Shown here: positions 35,001 through 47,168 of the stretch, piece by piece
How the letters are laid out: every line of letters begins with the position of its first letter
Position numbering within the stretch: the stretch's first letter is position 1
From: Polytrichum commune
Lineage: Eukaryota; Streptophyta; Polytrichopsida; Polytrichales; Polytrichaceae
Direction of reading: 5' to 3'
Assembly: GCA_950295325.1 (NCBI GenBank)
Contig: OX485808.1
Coordinates: forward strand, 9,550,501-9,614,500
DNA length: 64,000 nucleotides
Translations under genes and position numbers: made by a program
Notes under the pieces: model-generated
What the model saw: only the letters and a program-made list of their open reading frames with translations
Databases searched by the model: none
Told to the model about the DNA's origin: nothing

Positions 35001-35868
35001 TCCGCAAACCATGGCCACCTATTATTTACGTGGTCCCAAGCCTTCGAGTCCACCACGGACCTCATCACCTTGTCCTTACTTTTCCCACCTACATGCCACT
35101 TCATTAGGCCCGCGATCCGTGTGCAGCTGTACATCCTTCGCAAACGAGGAATCAAGGGAAAGTGTCTCAAAACTTTGACTGGAATTGTACCGGAGTTCTC
35201 TACAAAGCGCGATTTGTGGCATGTTGGGCACTCCGTTGCATTCTCCAATTCTTTCCGAAACAAACAACATCCATCTCTACACGTATGTATTGAGTTGTAG
35301 GACAACCCCAACTTCATCAACAAGCCTTTCGCCTCGTTAAATGATTTCGGTAGTGTGTTGTCCTTGGGTAAAATTGTCTCCTTCAACAACTTCAACAACT
35401 CATCCACAAAGTTGTTTGGTACAGCGAATGTGGTGCAACACAATAGTATCAAGAGTGTCGATGTGAGACGGTTCGAGGGGCTTCCCTCATACAGTGGAGT
35501 TCCAGCTTCGCATAAGAGCTTCTGGTGGTCTACCCCACTGGGGTCCTCACTGTTCATCGTACTCCCTCTTGTTTCCATGGGGTCATTCGTTTCTTCCCTT
35601 TCCCCCTCGCTACCTTCACTGTCCTTTGTTGTGAAACCATCCTCCCCTTCATCGTCTTCAACCAATGCATCCCCGAGTCCCTCATGTATGGTGGCTTCGG
35701 TTTCGTGTCCATCAAATTTGAGGTCATCGTACTTGCCAAAGCACTCTGCCACCATACGTAGAACCTGAACTTCTCCTTCTTGTCCATCGTTTGTGTTAGG
35801 GTATGTCTGGCTTCTTTGCCCAATCCGGGGTGCATGGGAGAACAAGTCAATCGGGCTGTACTCAACCT
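32067..35868 (-). CDS. tnp2: TNP2-type CACTA transposase
   Basis: Exons inferred are 35868-34313, 34136-33238 and 32946-32067. Order of parts: an acidic N-terminal region; the tnp2 core with TCHKSRF, LALDGVNPSRNQ, LNYNLPPWL and CPVCG; HTLDVMHCEKNIAENV at the start of the second exon, with one of the catalytic acidic residues; the DUF4218-type region (FPPSFFDIMSHLVLHLVEEV ... WMYPIERYLKTLKGYV ... PEGCMAEGY); and a DUF4216-type C-terminus (SGVAATF ... DYGFF, then VLYCNWV, DYGFTSVNF, EQVFFAPD). A TAG stands in frame at about 32529-32531, between DYGFF and VVVLYC, so the full protein may not be made. An N-terminal exon with a CPC..C finger may be the one at 37095. The enzyme would cut the element ends. 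Confidence 0.85.
33000..33160. repeat. AGTCAT/ATGACT motif cluster in a tnp2 intron
   Basis: Several GCAGTCATATTTT and TGTGATTGTACTCAGTCA motifs occur within the intron between the second and third tnp2 exons. Similar clusters lie at 34180-34300 and 36030-36370. Confidence 0.6.
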
Positions 35869-36393
35869 GCAGATAGTGATAAATTTGTTCGCACGTTATA
35901 TATTTTCGCTTTGGCAGAAACATACGACAAGGACTCATAACAATGACGATCATAGAACACGGACTGTATATAACGTGCACATATTATATACAAATGTATA
36001 AAAACGACAAGGAGCAATCACAAGTAACATTGTATCACATGGATGAGTCATAAATTTGTGACTTCTGTGTTACATGATTCTGTCATAAAATGTGTAATGT
36101 ATCTACGAGGAGCAATCATGAAACGCCGAATATAACATGAACTTGTAACATGCGTGGGGGGGGGATGTTCATCGATTATGAAGACAAGAGTGTGTTAGGT
36201 AAAAGAAATTTCATGCACCATACAAATACAAGCATTGGATGTAAAAAATTGATCATGTTCCACGTACACATGTATACCGTGGTCTGGACATGTATACAAA
36301 ATTTTGTCAAAACAAAATATGACTTTGTGTAGTCATGTTAGTGAACACATGGCACACTTTAGTCATTCCGAATGTGGACGGATGGGTGTCAGC

Positions 36394-36944
36394 CTACAAT
36401 GCGGTGTGCGGGTTCAAAGAGTAATGTGCATACAACTCTTCTCCGACCATAATGTCCTTTGTGGCCATGGTGATTACATACCCCCATTCCTGTTTGTTCC
36501 AGGGTTTTGGCAACATGCGAAATTCCCACACCACATTTCCTATTTCTTTGCGTCCTATGGAACTATTTATGAAGCCTGCGACATTCCCTTTCATTACATC
36601 TCCATCGATGTACAAGTCCGGCTCAACTTGCATCGCATATGACTTCACTCGAGGTTGTGCCTTCTTCAAGGCACTGTATTCTCCCTTGGTGTATTGTGGT
36701 CCTACGAATGGAAGCAGTTCCTCTCCCTCTTTGGCGGGTTGAAGTGCAAAGAGACCCCAACCCATGAATGGGAAGTTGGACACCCTTACTTCCCATTCTC
36801 TATTCCAGTATGAAAACTTTATAAGTTTTGGGATGGGCCCGTCACACCACTGTCCGTCATACACGTTTGACCCCCATGACTGCAAGGCTCGTACTCTTGC
36901 AGACGCAGTGTTTGGCATTGACTGTGAAGGCATTTCGTGTCCTC
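36394..36944 (-). CDS. SET-domain protein carried by the CACTA, last exon
   Basis: After the acceptor TTTCTAG the exon encodes about 183 residues ending in a stop. SET hallmarks in order: FMGWGLFA (GxG motif that holds the methyl donor), LLPFVGPQYTKGEY, GFINSSIG ... NVVWEF (position of the NHSC..PN motif, partly changed) and GEELYAHYS (position of GEELTYDY). Proteins of this family methylate lysines of histones or other proteins. The altered NHSC leaves activity open. It is followed, in the same orientation, by tnp2. It may be a captured host gene kept as a third CACTA gene. Upstream coding sequence may include 37095-37378. Confidence 0.7.
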
Positions 36945-37094
36945 CTAGAAACTTTCTCAGGGATGTCTTGCAATCAGCTTTTACAATGGGTCTCCATCGG
37001 GCCTACAAAATTCATGTACACAAAGATGAAAACTCGCTCAAAGCAGGACCACCCGCTGACGCTCATTCACAAGTCGTTTCATGGAATGACTCAC

Positions 37095-37378
37095 CAAGAT
37101 AGAGGCTGTAAACACGGGGTCCCTTTTTTGCTGCGAAGATGCTTTCGAATTGTGGTTCGATCGAGGACTTTCCCTCCTGCACACTCCATGCAGGGGCATG
37201 GGTACTTGGATAGCCGCATTGCATCTGCTTGGACCTCTTCTTCTTGCCATAACTGTAGATGCTTCAAGCTTTCGACCTCCCCTCCTGCCATCCTGTGGTG
37301 TGCACGGCATACGCGCTGGGTCAATTTGTGATATGGGAATACCTTACAAGGAGGAAGTGCTCGTATGCACGCAGTCAC
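37095..37378 (-). CDS. CPC..C zinc-finger exon (transposase-associated type)
   Basis: The exon has LSKYPCPCMECAGG, then TIRKHLRSKKG, the pattern C-x-C-x2-C ... H of the N-terminal transposase-associated domain in plant CACTA proteins. The donor is at 37094. It lies upstream of the SET exon on the same strand, so it is either the first exon of the SET gene or a distal exon of tnp2. The 5' end of the gene is not defined. Confidence 0.5.
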
Positions 37379-37394
37379 CTATCTATGTGGATTA

Positions 37395-37570
37395 ATACGG
37401 TCTAAGGGAAGTCAAATAACCCAAGGCAGTCATATAACACAGGGGAGTCATATAAGACATGACAGTCATATGACACAGGGTAGTCATATAAGACATGGCA
37501 GTCATAGAACACACGGGGGTCATATAACACATGTCAGTCATATAAGACATGACAGTCATCAGCTCATGGC
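37395..37570. repeat. 18-bp-period array of AGTCATATAA motifs
   Basis: About nine copies of AGTCATATAAGACATGAC-like units. It is the densest of the subterminal motif clusters and sits at the inner edge of the left gene block. The repeat gives an open frame that I do not take as coding. Confidence 0.75.
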
Positions 37571-37629
37571 TAGAAGGCGTGAAAATACTCTAACCGAAGC
37601 CGTGAAGCAACTTGAAGGAATATTATGAA

Positions 37630-39429
37630 ACATCATGAACCCAATCCACTTTGTATGAATCTTCTTTTACAACATTCATGAACGTGTTTGATAAATCGTG
37701 GCATATGATTGTATGATTTAAATAAAAGTATCCTAGTTGAGTTGGTTGAGAAGACTCGACTGGTCATAAACTAAGTAGCTCATTCTCTTTGAGTTGGATA
37801 AGGGTTGTTTTCAATATGAGATCAAGGGCTGCGAGGAAAGAAAATTAGGATGTCTCATTGTCCAAAAACCACGACCATCGGATATTCACGTCATTTTTTA
37901 AAGCCTTGATCATGGGACATGTTGTGAAGCATACTTAGGGAAATGGCTATGGGCACAATTTGGATTTGCTAATCATTTTGCACTAATTGTGTATTTCACA
38001 TCCTATGAGAAGAGGGTTTAAAGAGAGTTGTGTTTATTCAAGACCCACTTACCTTAGTGACCACTAATGTGACCTTATGGACCATTGTGCACAATATGTA
38101 TCTTCTTGGTCATTGAGTGTCCACAATTATATATGGGAGCTCACACATAGTGAGCTAAAGTTTCCTATTTTCAAAGCCGAGCAAACACCAAGCATTACTT
38201 TCATTTGATTTAATTATAGTCATGAGAAATGCATAACATTTGTTGATTTCTTAACTAAATACGCGGGTTCTCCCAATTGTGTTCATTGTTCAATGTAGAG
38301 TAGTTCTTTGAATTTTGAAGACGTATTCCAATCTTTTCTAAACATATGTCTTTATGATATTTTCTTTTTGATGATCCTCACCGAACCAATTATCAATCAT
38401 ATCTAGGGGTCCGATTAAAGAAGGACTCAACTTAAGCCCATCTACCTTACATACTTAGAAAAGGTGGTACCAAGGGACCATTTCAACATCAACAGTTCTT
38501 TTCGCTCCTAAATGAAAACTCGTCCCAGAAGTGCAAAGCAGACTCAATGAACACCGACCTGAAGGATGGGTTTCATTCGTTAACAAAACACTTGAATATT
38601 AAGAAGGTACCAAATACAATCTCAAAGGGTGAATAGGTATTATATTAAGTTATAATTGACCACTATTATGTCCGTATAATGTCAAGTCATCCAATGTGGA
38701 TGAAGGGGATTTAGTTTAAAAAAGGTCCCCGTTAAGGTTGAGGGTCGATTTATTCCAACTAGACTCCATAAGATTAATTTAGGGACTTTGATGTGTAATT
38801 TGATGTCAATTTCATAATGGATGAGTTTACATAGACACCACGAATCCCTCGTCAAGTTCATGCCTTATAAACTTATATTGGTATAAAAGATCACATGGAT
38901 AAGTGTGGACCTATGATATATACCGTAAATATATCGTAATCGATTCCAGGGGAGTCATATACCCCGGTTATAAGTAAGTGTCATGAAGCCCATATATACT
39001 TTTTTGGTAAAAGTAATTTCGAATGTTGAGAATGTAAAAGTAATTTCAAATGTTGAGAATGTAAAAGTAAAGAGAATGTTGAGGATGTAAAAGTAAAGAG
39101 AATGTTGAGGATGTAAAAGTAAAGAGAATGTTGAGGATGTAAAAGTAAAGAGAATGTTGGGCTTTAATTTGGTTGATGGATGAACTCATCCGTCCACGAC
39201 AATGTTTGATGACTTTTTCATAGCCCAATATTTGTTACAATAAAAAAATGTAAAATTTCACTATTTACGTGCAAATTAAAGTTTCTGATCTATTTTAAAG
39301 AGGTCTATTTTTATAATTTATCTCTCTCTCTCTCTCTCTCCCTCCCTCTCTCTCCCTCCCTCCCTCCCCCTCCCCCTCTCTCTCTCTCTCCCTCCCTCCC
39401 TCTCTCTCTGTCCCTCCCTCCCTCCCCCT

Positions 39430-39461
<32 letters not shown>

Positions 39462-40760
39462 CCTCCCTCTCTCTCTGTCCATCCCTCCCTCCCTGTCCTT
39501 GCCTCGCCCTCCTCGTCCCCTCCCCCGCACGCGCTCCCTCAGCCGCAGTCCCTCACTCGTGCCTCCTACCCTCCCCCGCCCTCCATCCCTCCCCCGCCCT
39601 CCATCCCTCGCTCTCCTCCTCCCCCGACCTCCCTCCCTCCCCCGCCCTCCATCCCCTCGCTCTCCTCCTCCCTCATCTGTCACAACTTTGAGGATTCAGA
39701 TTTAATTTATAGCATATTCAGGTGAGAGGCAGATTCAGGCTCGAAGACATGGTTTAGGGATCGCGAAATTTGATGTGGTTTAGGGTGGCAGACTCTTTGG
39801 ATTCGGTGGCAGACTCTTTGGATTTCGGTGGCAGACTCGAAGGATTCGGCACCTGCCTCGAAATCTCCGCAGCCTCGATACATTTGGCTCATTCAGGTGA
39901 GGTGGTGGGTGAGAGGGTTTTGTGAGAGTTGTGTTGGGTGAGGTGGTGGGTGGTGGGTGGTGTGCATGTATCTAGAGAGCTGGTTGTGTGAGGTGGTGGG
40001 TGGTGGGTGGTGGGTGCCGAGAGGGAGTGGGTTTCGAGAGAGGGAGTGGATTTTGCGGCAGCAGGTGGGTTTCGGGAGACAGGTATACATTGGCCATTTT
40101 TGAGTTTAAATAGACACCAGATTCGGTGTCGGAGCTGCTGGCTGGTGGGTGCAGCTTCCTCCACCCCCCGACTTCGGTGGTGGGTGCACCTCGGCACCAC
40201 ATTTGATGTTATTTGTGCAGGTAATGTGGCAGCATGGTTTTCAGAGGCATACCTCTCTCCTAAACTTTTCAGGGTTTTCCCTCTCTCCACCACTTCCACT
40301 CACCCTCCAAGGTTGTGCACTCTCCCATCTCCAAGGAGAGTAATTTTAGTTTAAGTATTTCATAATACTTCAAAAACTTCAAAACTTGTGCTTTGAAAGA
40401 CGACATCTAAATTGAAAAATGATGAACCCTATTTCGGACACAAAATCGGGTCTCAATGTATTATTCTACATGTCACGAATGAAAGTTATTCTAATCCGGT
40501 CACTTATCTTAGTCAAACACCTAAATATCATGCTAAAACCCCGCACACACAATCGAATACCTGTGGAGAAAGTTGACCTCACCTATATTCGCAACTCCCT
40601 TGGCATTTGTTGTAGAGGAGTTGGTTGTTCAATCCCTTATCCGCTAACCTGTAGCATCCACAAAAAATTGATGAGGACTGGTAGGGAATACAAAACAAAC
40701 ATCAAAAATGTATACAACCTGTTTGTATTCTAGTGAACACTAATGTGGATTATGGTTTTG
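37630..40760. other. Non-coding centre of the CACTA, with several low-complexity tracts
   Basis: No supported gene. At 39015-39155 a unit like AGAATGTTGAGGATGTAAAAG (24-26 bp) repeats four to five times. At 39318-39670 there is a 350-bp CT/CCCT tract. At 39895-40020 GGTGGTGGGTG runs occur. Open frames through these tracts are composition effects. One 104-residue frame at 40419-40733 has no recognisable domain. Confidence 0.6.
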
Positions 40761-40767
40761 CAGAACC

Positions 40768-43700
40768 ATGGAGGAAGAAATTCCGGAGTATGAGAGGATA
40801 CGGAAGAAAAACATCGAGGCCAACAACCAGAAGCTGAGGGAACTCGGTCTGACACCAATTGGGACCTCTCATTTCAAGAGGCCTGAGGACCCCGGGTATG
40901 TAACCCCAAACCCTAATACAACGGACCTGCTACCGCTAGCTTTGCTTATGAAGTTTGAAACTTTTATGAATCTTTGTAGTCATAAATTGCATACAACTTG
41001 CTGAAGACATGACTGTTTGCAGTCATAGTTCATAGTATTATGACTCTCTGTAGTCATAATTCATAATATTATGACTTCCTGTAGTCATACTTTAAGGTCT
41101 GTATGACACAGTCCAGTCACATTTTTGTGAGTGTGAGTCTTCCCAGTCCTAAACATATTGTAACTTCTTCGAACATCCATGTTGTTGTGCATCATATGTG
41201 GCTTCTATTGGTTGTCTATGATCGTGCATTTATGATCATGTGTATGAACAATGTTTTTGTTTGACATCACATAATGAATGAATAATTCCATACTACCCAA
41301 CAGTCCAGAGTTACCAAATTTGAAAGGGAATTGAAACCATAATGCATAGGCTAAATATTTCGGGTGTCATATTGAGTAACAATGTAGTGAGGGCTAACTA
41401 AGCTGCCCACATGCATGATTGGTTGGTGCCCGTGATGATAATGAAAGCTTGAATCATTGGAACTCAATTATTACTAGCTAGAGCACGTGTATGTGTTTGT
41501 TACATATTCCTTTCGTAAGATGAATTCACAAAGGTTCAAACTCAATTTTATGTGTTGACAATGTGTATGTGTTGTGTATGTGTTGTGTATGTGTATGTGT
41601 ATGTTATGACAACATGTATGTGTGGTGTATGTGTTGTGTATGTGTTGACAATGTGTATGTGTTGTCAACTCTGCAATAGATTCATAACATTCAATTTCAA
41701 TTTTTATTTTTGACCATCCTCAATCCATGTTGTGAACAATTTCATGATTATGACTCCTCCCAGTCAAAAAAATGTGGAGACCACATGACTCATTTGAGTC
41801 ATGTTACAGCATTGGCAGTCGTTTACCTTACAATTTTTGTGGGATGTAATGTCCGTCTAATAACTCACGCTCGTACTGAACAGTGTGGTTCCCGCGACTT
41901 CCACCAAAAATGCCGAAATGAACAATGTACTTGTCAATTTGATAACAAAAATAGCTAATCTGCCTGATGGCATGCAAGTGGAAGTTTTTCGCACAATTGC
42001 TAGTTTCCCGGCAATTACATTGCCGGTTTTGGAAATGACTTCGAATGAGGTTGCGCGTGTTTTTGAGAGCAGCCGTGGCGTGCCTGTGGGAGAGCCGGGC
42101 CCATCTGTAGAGCAGGGTGGTGGCTGGGGTGTGACCACTAGAGCGAAGGGAAAAAAACAACTTCCTGAAACGGACCTCGATGATGACGAGGACGAAGAGG
42201 ACGAAGAGGAGACTTCCGAGGACGAGCGGCCCAGACCAAGGAGGCGGAAGGTAAAAACATAAATCTCCGTAGTTTCTTGCACTTGGAAACGCATTTAGTC
42301 GTTCGCGTTACTTGGGTCTCATTCCAAACACATATAGAAAAAATGTTGATAACATATGTCCGTATATGCATATCACTCCAGGAGGTCATAATCTGACCCC
42401 GAACATGATACTTAGTGCAGTCATGTAATATGACTATAGGTAGTCATATGACTTTGTCCAGTCATATTATGCAATCATATCCTTCCACTCGGCCATGTAG
42501 TGTGACTCGATGCAATCATGTAACTTACTACAGTCATGTAGGGTGACTCCACGGTCTCATATAGCATACTGTACGACTGGGTGTGTAGGGTAATGCAAAT
42601 GAACCCAAGTCATGGCCGTTGCAATCTAGCGGAAAGAAGGGCAAGGCGGTCGAGGAGGAGGATATCCTGCTGTCCCAAGACATGCAAGATACTCTCCGGG
42701 CTTGTGAGATGGACGCCGACGAAGCATCGGCGGACAGCGAGGAGGCAGACATAGGCGTAGGGCATCGTAACGAGCTCCTTGACGAGCTGGAGCTCCGGGA
42801 AGTAAGCATTTTGCGGCGTATGGCTCAAAAAGGAGCCGATCCGACAGAACTTCGAGAGAAGGTGCGTTGCCTTGGCCGGACGGCAGAGGTTGAAGGCGGC
42901 GACGGAAGCGCGCGGCTTCGACAGTCAAAGTTGAAGAACCTTAGGCGGTCCTTGAAGAAGAGTGACGAGCTGCACAGTTCCAGTGGTGGTCAGCGTTTGT
43001 GGGTCGAGGTCGACGAGGCCGGGTGCCCGACAGGGATACACAGGCCTGACTGGCTGACGCGACTACGCGAGTACTCTCGCGACCTCGACTGGAGCGTCGA
43101 CAACTTCAGGGCACACCCACGGCCCTTGTTGTTGGCAATTAAAGACAAGATGGCCGCACAGTTCGAGTACCGTGGTGGACTCGGAGACGTGCCTGAAGCT
43201 ATTTTTTTCCAGATTTTGCGGCAGCAGATGCGCACTCGCAGGTCGAACATGAAGAAACTCATAGAGAGTTGTGGCCCGCTCCCACCGTATGTGAAGAAGG
43301 CGCACGTCGACAACTTCAAGAGGTTAATTGCCCGGACGGACAAAATCGCGGAAGCCACGCGCATGAAAGCCGCACGGCAGACCGTGCAGACCTTGTCGTA
43401 TTCTGGAAGGTCCGAAGGGGAGGTGCGCTCTAGACTGGTAAGTGATTTTGTGTGCAAGTCATTCAAACATAAATATGTGACAACCTGAAGTCATATAATG
43501 AATGATATCACTTTACATAGTCACACCGGAAGTCGTATGACCATAGATAGTCACACGCTGCCTGAATATGACTTCACATAGTCATATTCAGAGACATATG
43601 ACTTCACCTAGTCATATTGTGAGTCATATGACTTCACCTAGTCATATGTTGAGTAATATGACTTCAGCTAGTCATATTCTTAGTAATATGACTTTCCATA

Positions 43701-46349
43701 GTCATATTTAGTATGTTTACGTATTTTTCATGGATCCACAGTTGCTCCTTTCACAGGCCGCAGATTTAGAGCGGCCCCCCACGCAGCTGGAGGTGGAAAC
43801 CGAGCTAGCGACACCCGGGAAATCAGGACGGGGCCGGTCCTCGTCATCCAGAGGGCCACTCCCAAATGCAAGAGCGGGAGATAGAGCCCTCTTTGTTACG
43901 CGGACAGAGCTGCACGACTTCCAGGATAGCATGAAGGGGGAGATGGAAGATGTGAAGGCTATGATGAAGCAGCTTCTGCTGGAGGTGCAGAAGCGAACGA
44001 CGGCCACGGACATGGAACCACCAGCCACGGCGGAAGCGGGAGTCGACGTGATCCAAGTAACCGCCGAAAAGGTTGCGTCTGTATACCCTCTAGTACTCCA
44101 GTCGAATACATGTATGGAACACCTTTGCTTCAGCAATGTTGTATGTCATGCATTAGGATCGTTCACTAATACACGCCTCATGTGGATCATTAGAACATGC
44201 AGGCAACTGGGAGGTCGGCGGAATCCGGGCATACTGGGTCGACCGCGGCATTGGAGCCCCTGCGTAACACCCTAGCAGATATGGGTTGCCAACCCGTCAT
44301 TGAAAAGAAGAAACCCATAGCCAAGAAGAGGAAGGGCGAAGCGGAGAAGCTATTGGCGGAACACGATGCACGGCCTACCCGGCGTGCAATGGCTCGACAG
44401 AAAGAGGTTGGCATTCATGTCATATGCACATTATACTTGTCCGATAGTTATACTTACGTGCAAGCTTTGTGTCTTTGATGTGGCCTCAACATTGGACAGT
44501 CATATGACTATGTCACATGATATGACTGAAGGCAGTCATATCACATGACTCTAGGCAGTCATGTTATACGACTATAGGCGGTCATAGTATATGACTCAAT
44601 GTAGTCATAAACATGACAAGTAGCAGTCATATAACATGACATGAGGTTATCACAAGCAGTCGTGTATGACAGGGCCGAGTCATATTCTAACGCTAGAGTG
44701 TTATTGGGTCGTGGCCTCCCAGGTTATGACGGTTGGAGCGAGTGAAGATCAACCCGTGGACTTGCAGGAGGACGAGGACCATGAGGCGCCTGCGACGAAG
44801 AGGCCGGCAAAACGGGCACATAAAGGAGGCAGTCCACAGAAGAAGAAGAAGAAGGCTGGCAATGCTCCGAAGATTCAGCCGTTACCCCCGAAGGTCCCCT
44901 CGGTAAGAGTGTCGGACTCCGGGCGTAGGAAAATTATAGTGTTGAATGTTGTAGGACTTCTTTGCGATATCAGACCTCTGCACGATAGGAGAGAGTGGGG
45001 CCCGGATCTAGTCATCCACCACGCAAAGGACCTGAATGTGAAAATAAAAAAAGGACCGACTACGACAAGTTTTTGTCGATGTTGTTCTCTAATTTTGATG
45101 TCGGGATATGGTCCCCCGTAGAGCAGAACGTACTAGAGGTTGTAGGCGCATTTCTTGCATCGGGAACGACAACTCAATGGAGCTTTCTGTGGGGGAGGAC
45201 TTACCCCCTCCAGAACCCAATAAGAGACCTCCGCAATCTATTTGATATGATTCCAGACCCCACGCACGGCTCAACACGGTGTCTCCAAATCGATTGGGAT
45301 ACAACGGCGACGGCGCATTCCCCCCCCCCTCGAATGTCCTAAACTTTCCGCGCTGGGATCCCCTAAACCCCAACGATGACTTCCTGGGCAGAATCTGCGG
45401 GCCATTCGAAGGATTGGCCCGCAAGCAATCCGACATTGAATATTGCTTGGCGTATCTGACCAAGGAGGTCCATCTAGCGTCGGTACCTGCGAACCTGGTA
45501 GGTTCATCGACACAGGTAAACTGCTCTTGGATATTTTTTGTTTCTATTTGGTTCTCACTCCAATCGTAAACAAGGAAAATGCTGATAACACATGTCCGCA
45601 TAGGTATGTCACTCCACGAAGCAATATGAGGACCTTAGGCGAATGTGTTACTTTTTGTGGTCATTCTAATATGACTATGTCCAGTCAAATGACTATGGTC
45701 AGTCATAGGCAATATGACTATGTTCAGTCACATGACTATGGCTAGTCATGGGTTATATGACTATGTCCAGTCATATGACTATGTTCAGTTATAGGTCGCA
45801 ATTATATTACTCATTGTTGTCATATCTGATGACTACGGTGCGGTATATGAGTATGTCCTATCATATTATGCAATCATGGCCTAGTGTGAGGTCATATATT
45901 GAGTATTGAAGCTCCAGTAACTCCACGCGGATTGTTTTGATTGTTGATAATTACGTTTTCTGCTGCAGACACAAGCAGAAGAGGTCACCGCCGTATTGTC
46001 GGAGACGCCTAATGCGATGGTGGAGGACGCACCCTTGCCGTTGGCCACGGGGTCCAATGTCGCATTGTTTGACCTGGACGATGAGAACAAGGCCACGGCG
46101 AACGTAGTGGCGCAAGGCATCATCGTGAGCCTTGCAGGAGGCTCACTCCACGGGCGCCTCATTGAGGAGGGCAACGTATCAGTTTGCGTGTCCTCGATCG
46201 AGCCGGGAGCAGAGTCCGTGTTGCTGTACGAGGGCAACAACGACAACGATCCTCCGATGTTGCGTCTGGGCGATGCACTGAAGTCCATCACCAAGTGGCC
46301 AGTGAAAGCACTGAAGGCTATCCCGCTGGAACCTCAACAAGCCACTTAG
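40768..46349 (+). CDS. TNP1/TnpA-type CACTA protein
   Basis: Exons inferred are 40768-40895, 41884-42250, 42589-43437, 43742-44056, 44203-44406, 44723-44902, about 44954-45515, and 45969-46349; most phases join cleanly. The N-terminus (EEEIPEYERIRKKNIEAN) is typical of plant CACTA second genes. Then come acidic and basic linkers (DLDDDEDEEDEEE, PRPRRRK), a central region of about 280 residues, a coiled-coil-like part (FQDSMKGEMEDVKAMMKQ) and lysine-rich segments. The last exon matches the TNP1/En/Spm family C-terminus: VVAQGIIVSL, GGSLHGRL, then LRLGDALKSITKWP. TnpA of En/Spm binds subterminal motifs and counteracts DNA methylation. The seventh exon changes frame at runs of A (about 45048) and C (about 45320). 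Confidence 0.8.
42410..42560. repeat. AGTCAT motif cluster in a TNP1 intron (one of five)
   Basis: Tandem GCAGTCATGTAATATGACT-like units. Similar clusters fill the introns at about 40980-41150, 43490-43710, 44490-44690 and 45650-45880, with both orientations mixed. They match the motif near the element ends. Confidence 0.75.
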
Positions 46350-46489
46350 ATTTCGGTAGTTTACGCATTTAGGGGTCATGTAGGAAAGATGAACACATTT
46401 GGATATGCTTGGAGACATGGACTACATAAAGTCGTTCAAGTTATTGAAATTTATCTGCTCAATTTGTGTGCTCAATTTCTTACTTGGCT

Positions 46490-47168
46490 CAGTCATGTAG
46501 CGCATGACTTGAATGTGTCGTCATTGCTTGGGATGTGGCACGAAATGTGACTGACATTCAGAATTACAAGTAATACGAATCTAACTCAATACAGTTATCA
46601 CAACGCACAAAGAACTACGCAATGTGACTCTCCATCTACGCGAATATCACTCCATCATGTCATATTGTGCAGAACATGTTACTAAGAATATGACTACAGA
46701 ACGTTATATAACAATGTCATCCCCGCAGAAAATGTGAGTAACGCCCCAAAAAACATGACTACAAGCAGTCAAAAAACTAGCAGTCACATTCCACGTGGCC
46801 TGCCACGTCGGCAAAATTATGACGCATGCAAGTCATATTACACGTCAGCAGAGAACATGATCACATGGAGTCACATTCCACGTCGGTTTGGTATTTTTTC
46901 TGCCCGGGCAGGTCAAAAAAGGGCACTGACTCCAAGGCTAGTCAAGGTATGCCCCACGTGCAGTGGGGATCGTAGAAACTGTCCTTTTATACGCCTCCAC
47001 AACCGTATATATTCATATGACTCATGTCTGAAGCGACTTGTCGGTAATGACTAGACCCAGTCACCGCGCGCGTCATCCTCATCCGGAGCCTCGTCAGTCA
47101 TATTTTGGGATTTTATGACTTAAGGCAGTCATAAATTTCAGTCACAAAATACCCAATCTGTTGTAGTG
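46490..47168 (-). repeat. CACTA right subterminal motif region and inverted repeat
   Basis: AGTCATGT, GCAGTCA and ATGACT motifs lie every 15-50 bp, then the 29-bp inverted repeat ending TGTTGTAGTG at 47168. No coding region. Confidence 0.75.

Larger units (their letters stand above)
31411..47168. mobile_element. Complete 15.8-kb CACTA (En/Spm) element with three genes
   Basis: The ends are perfect 29-bp inverted repeats starting CACTACAACAGATTGGG (31411-31439 and 47140-47168), flanked by a TTT duplication (31408-31410 and 47169-47171). Removing the element and one TTT restores an uninterrupted array unit (AAGGTTTCGGTCCC), so the insertion is exact. Short AGTCAT/ATGACT motifs are dense near both ends and in introns. 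Cargo: tnp2 (minus), a SET-domain gene (minus) and a TNP1-type gene (plus), convergent on a 3-kb non-coding centre. It lies in the large intron of gene 3. The perfect terminal repeats suggest a fairly recent insertion. Confidence 0.95.

Noticed and set aside
37365-37628. Open frame with repeated GSHI units, or a CRISPR-like array
   Set aside because: It is the AGTCATAT motif array of the CACTA; unit and spacer are too short and too similar for CRISPR, and the setting is a plant transposon.
39318-39705. Arg/Gly/Glu-rich and Pro-rich frames on both strands
   Set aside because: Pure composition effect of a CT/CCCT simple-sequence tract.
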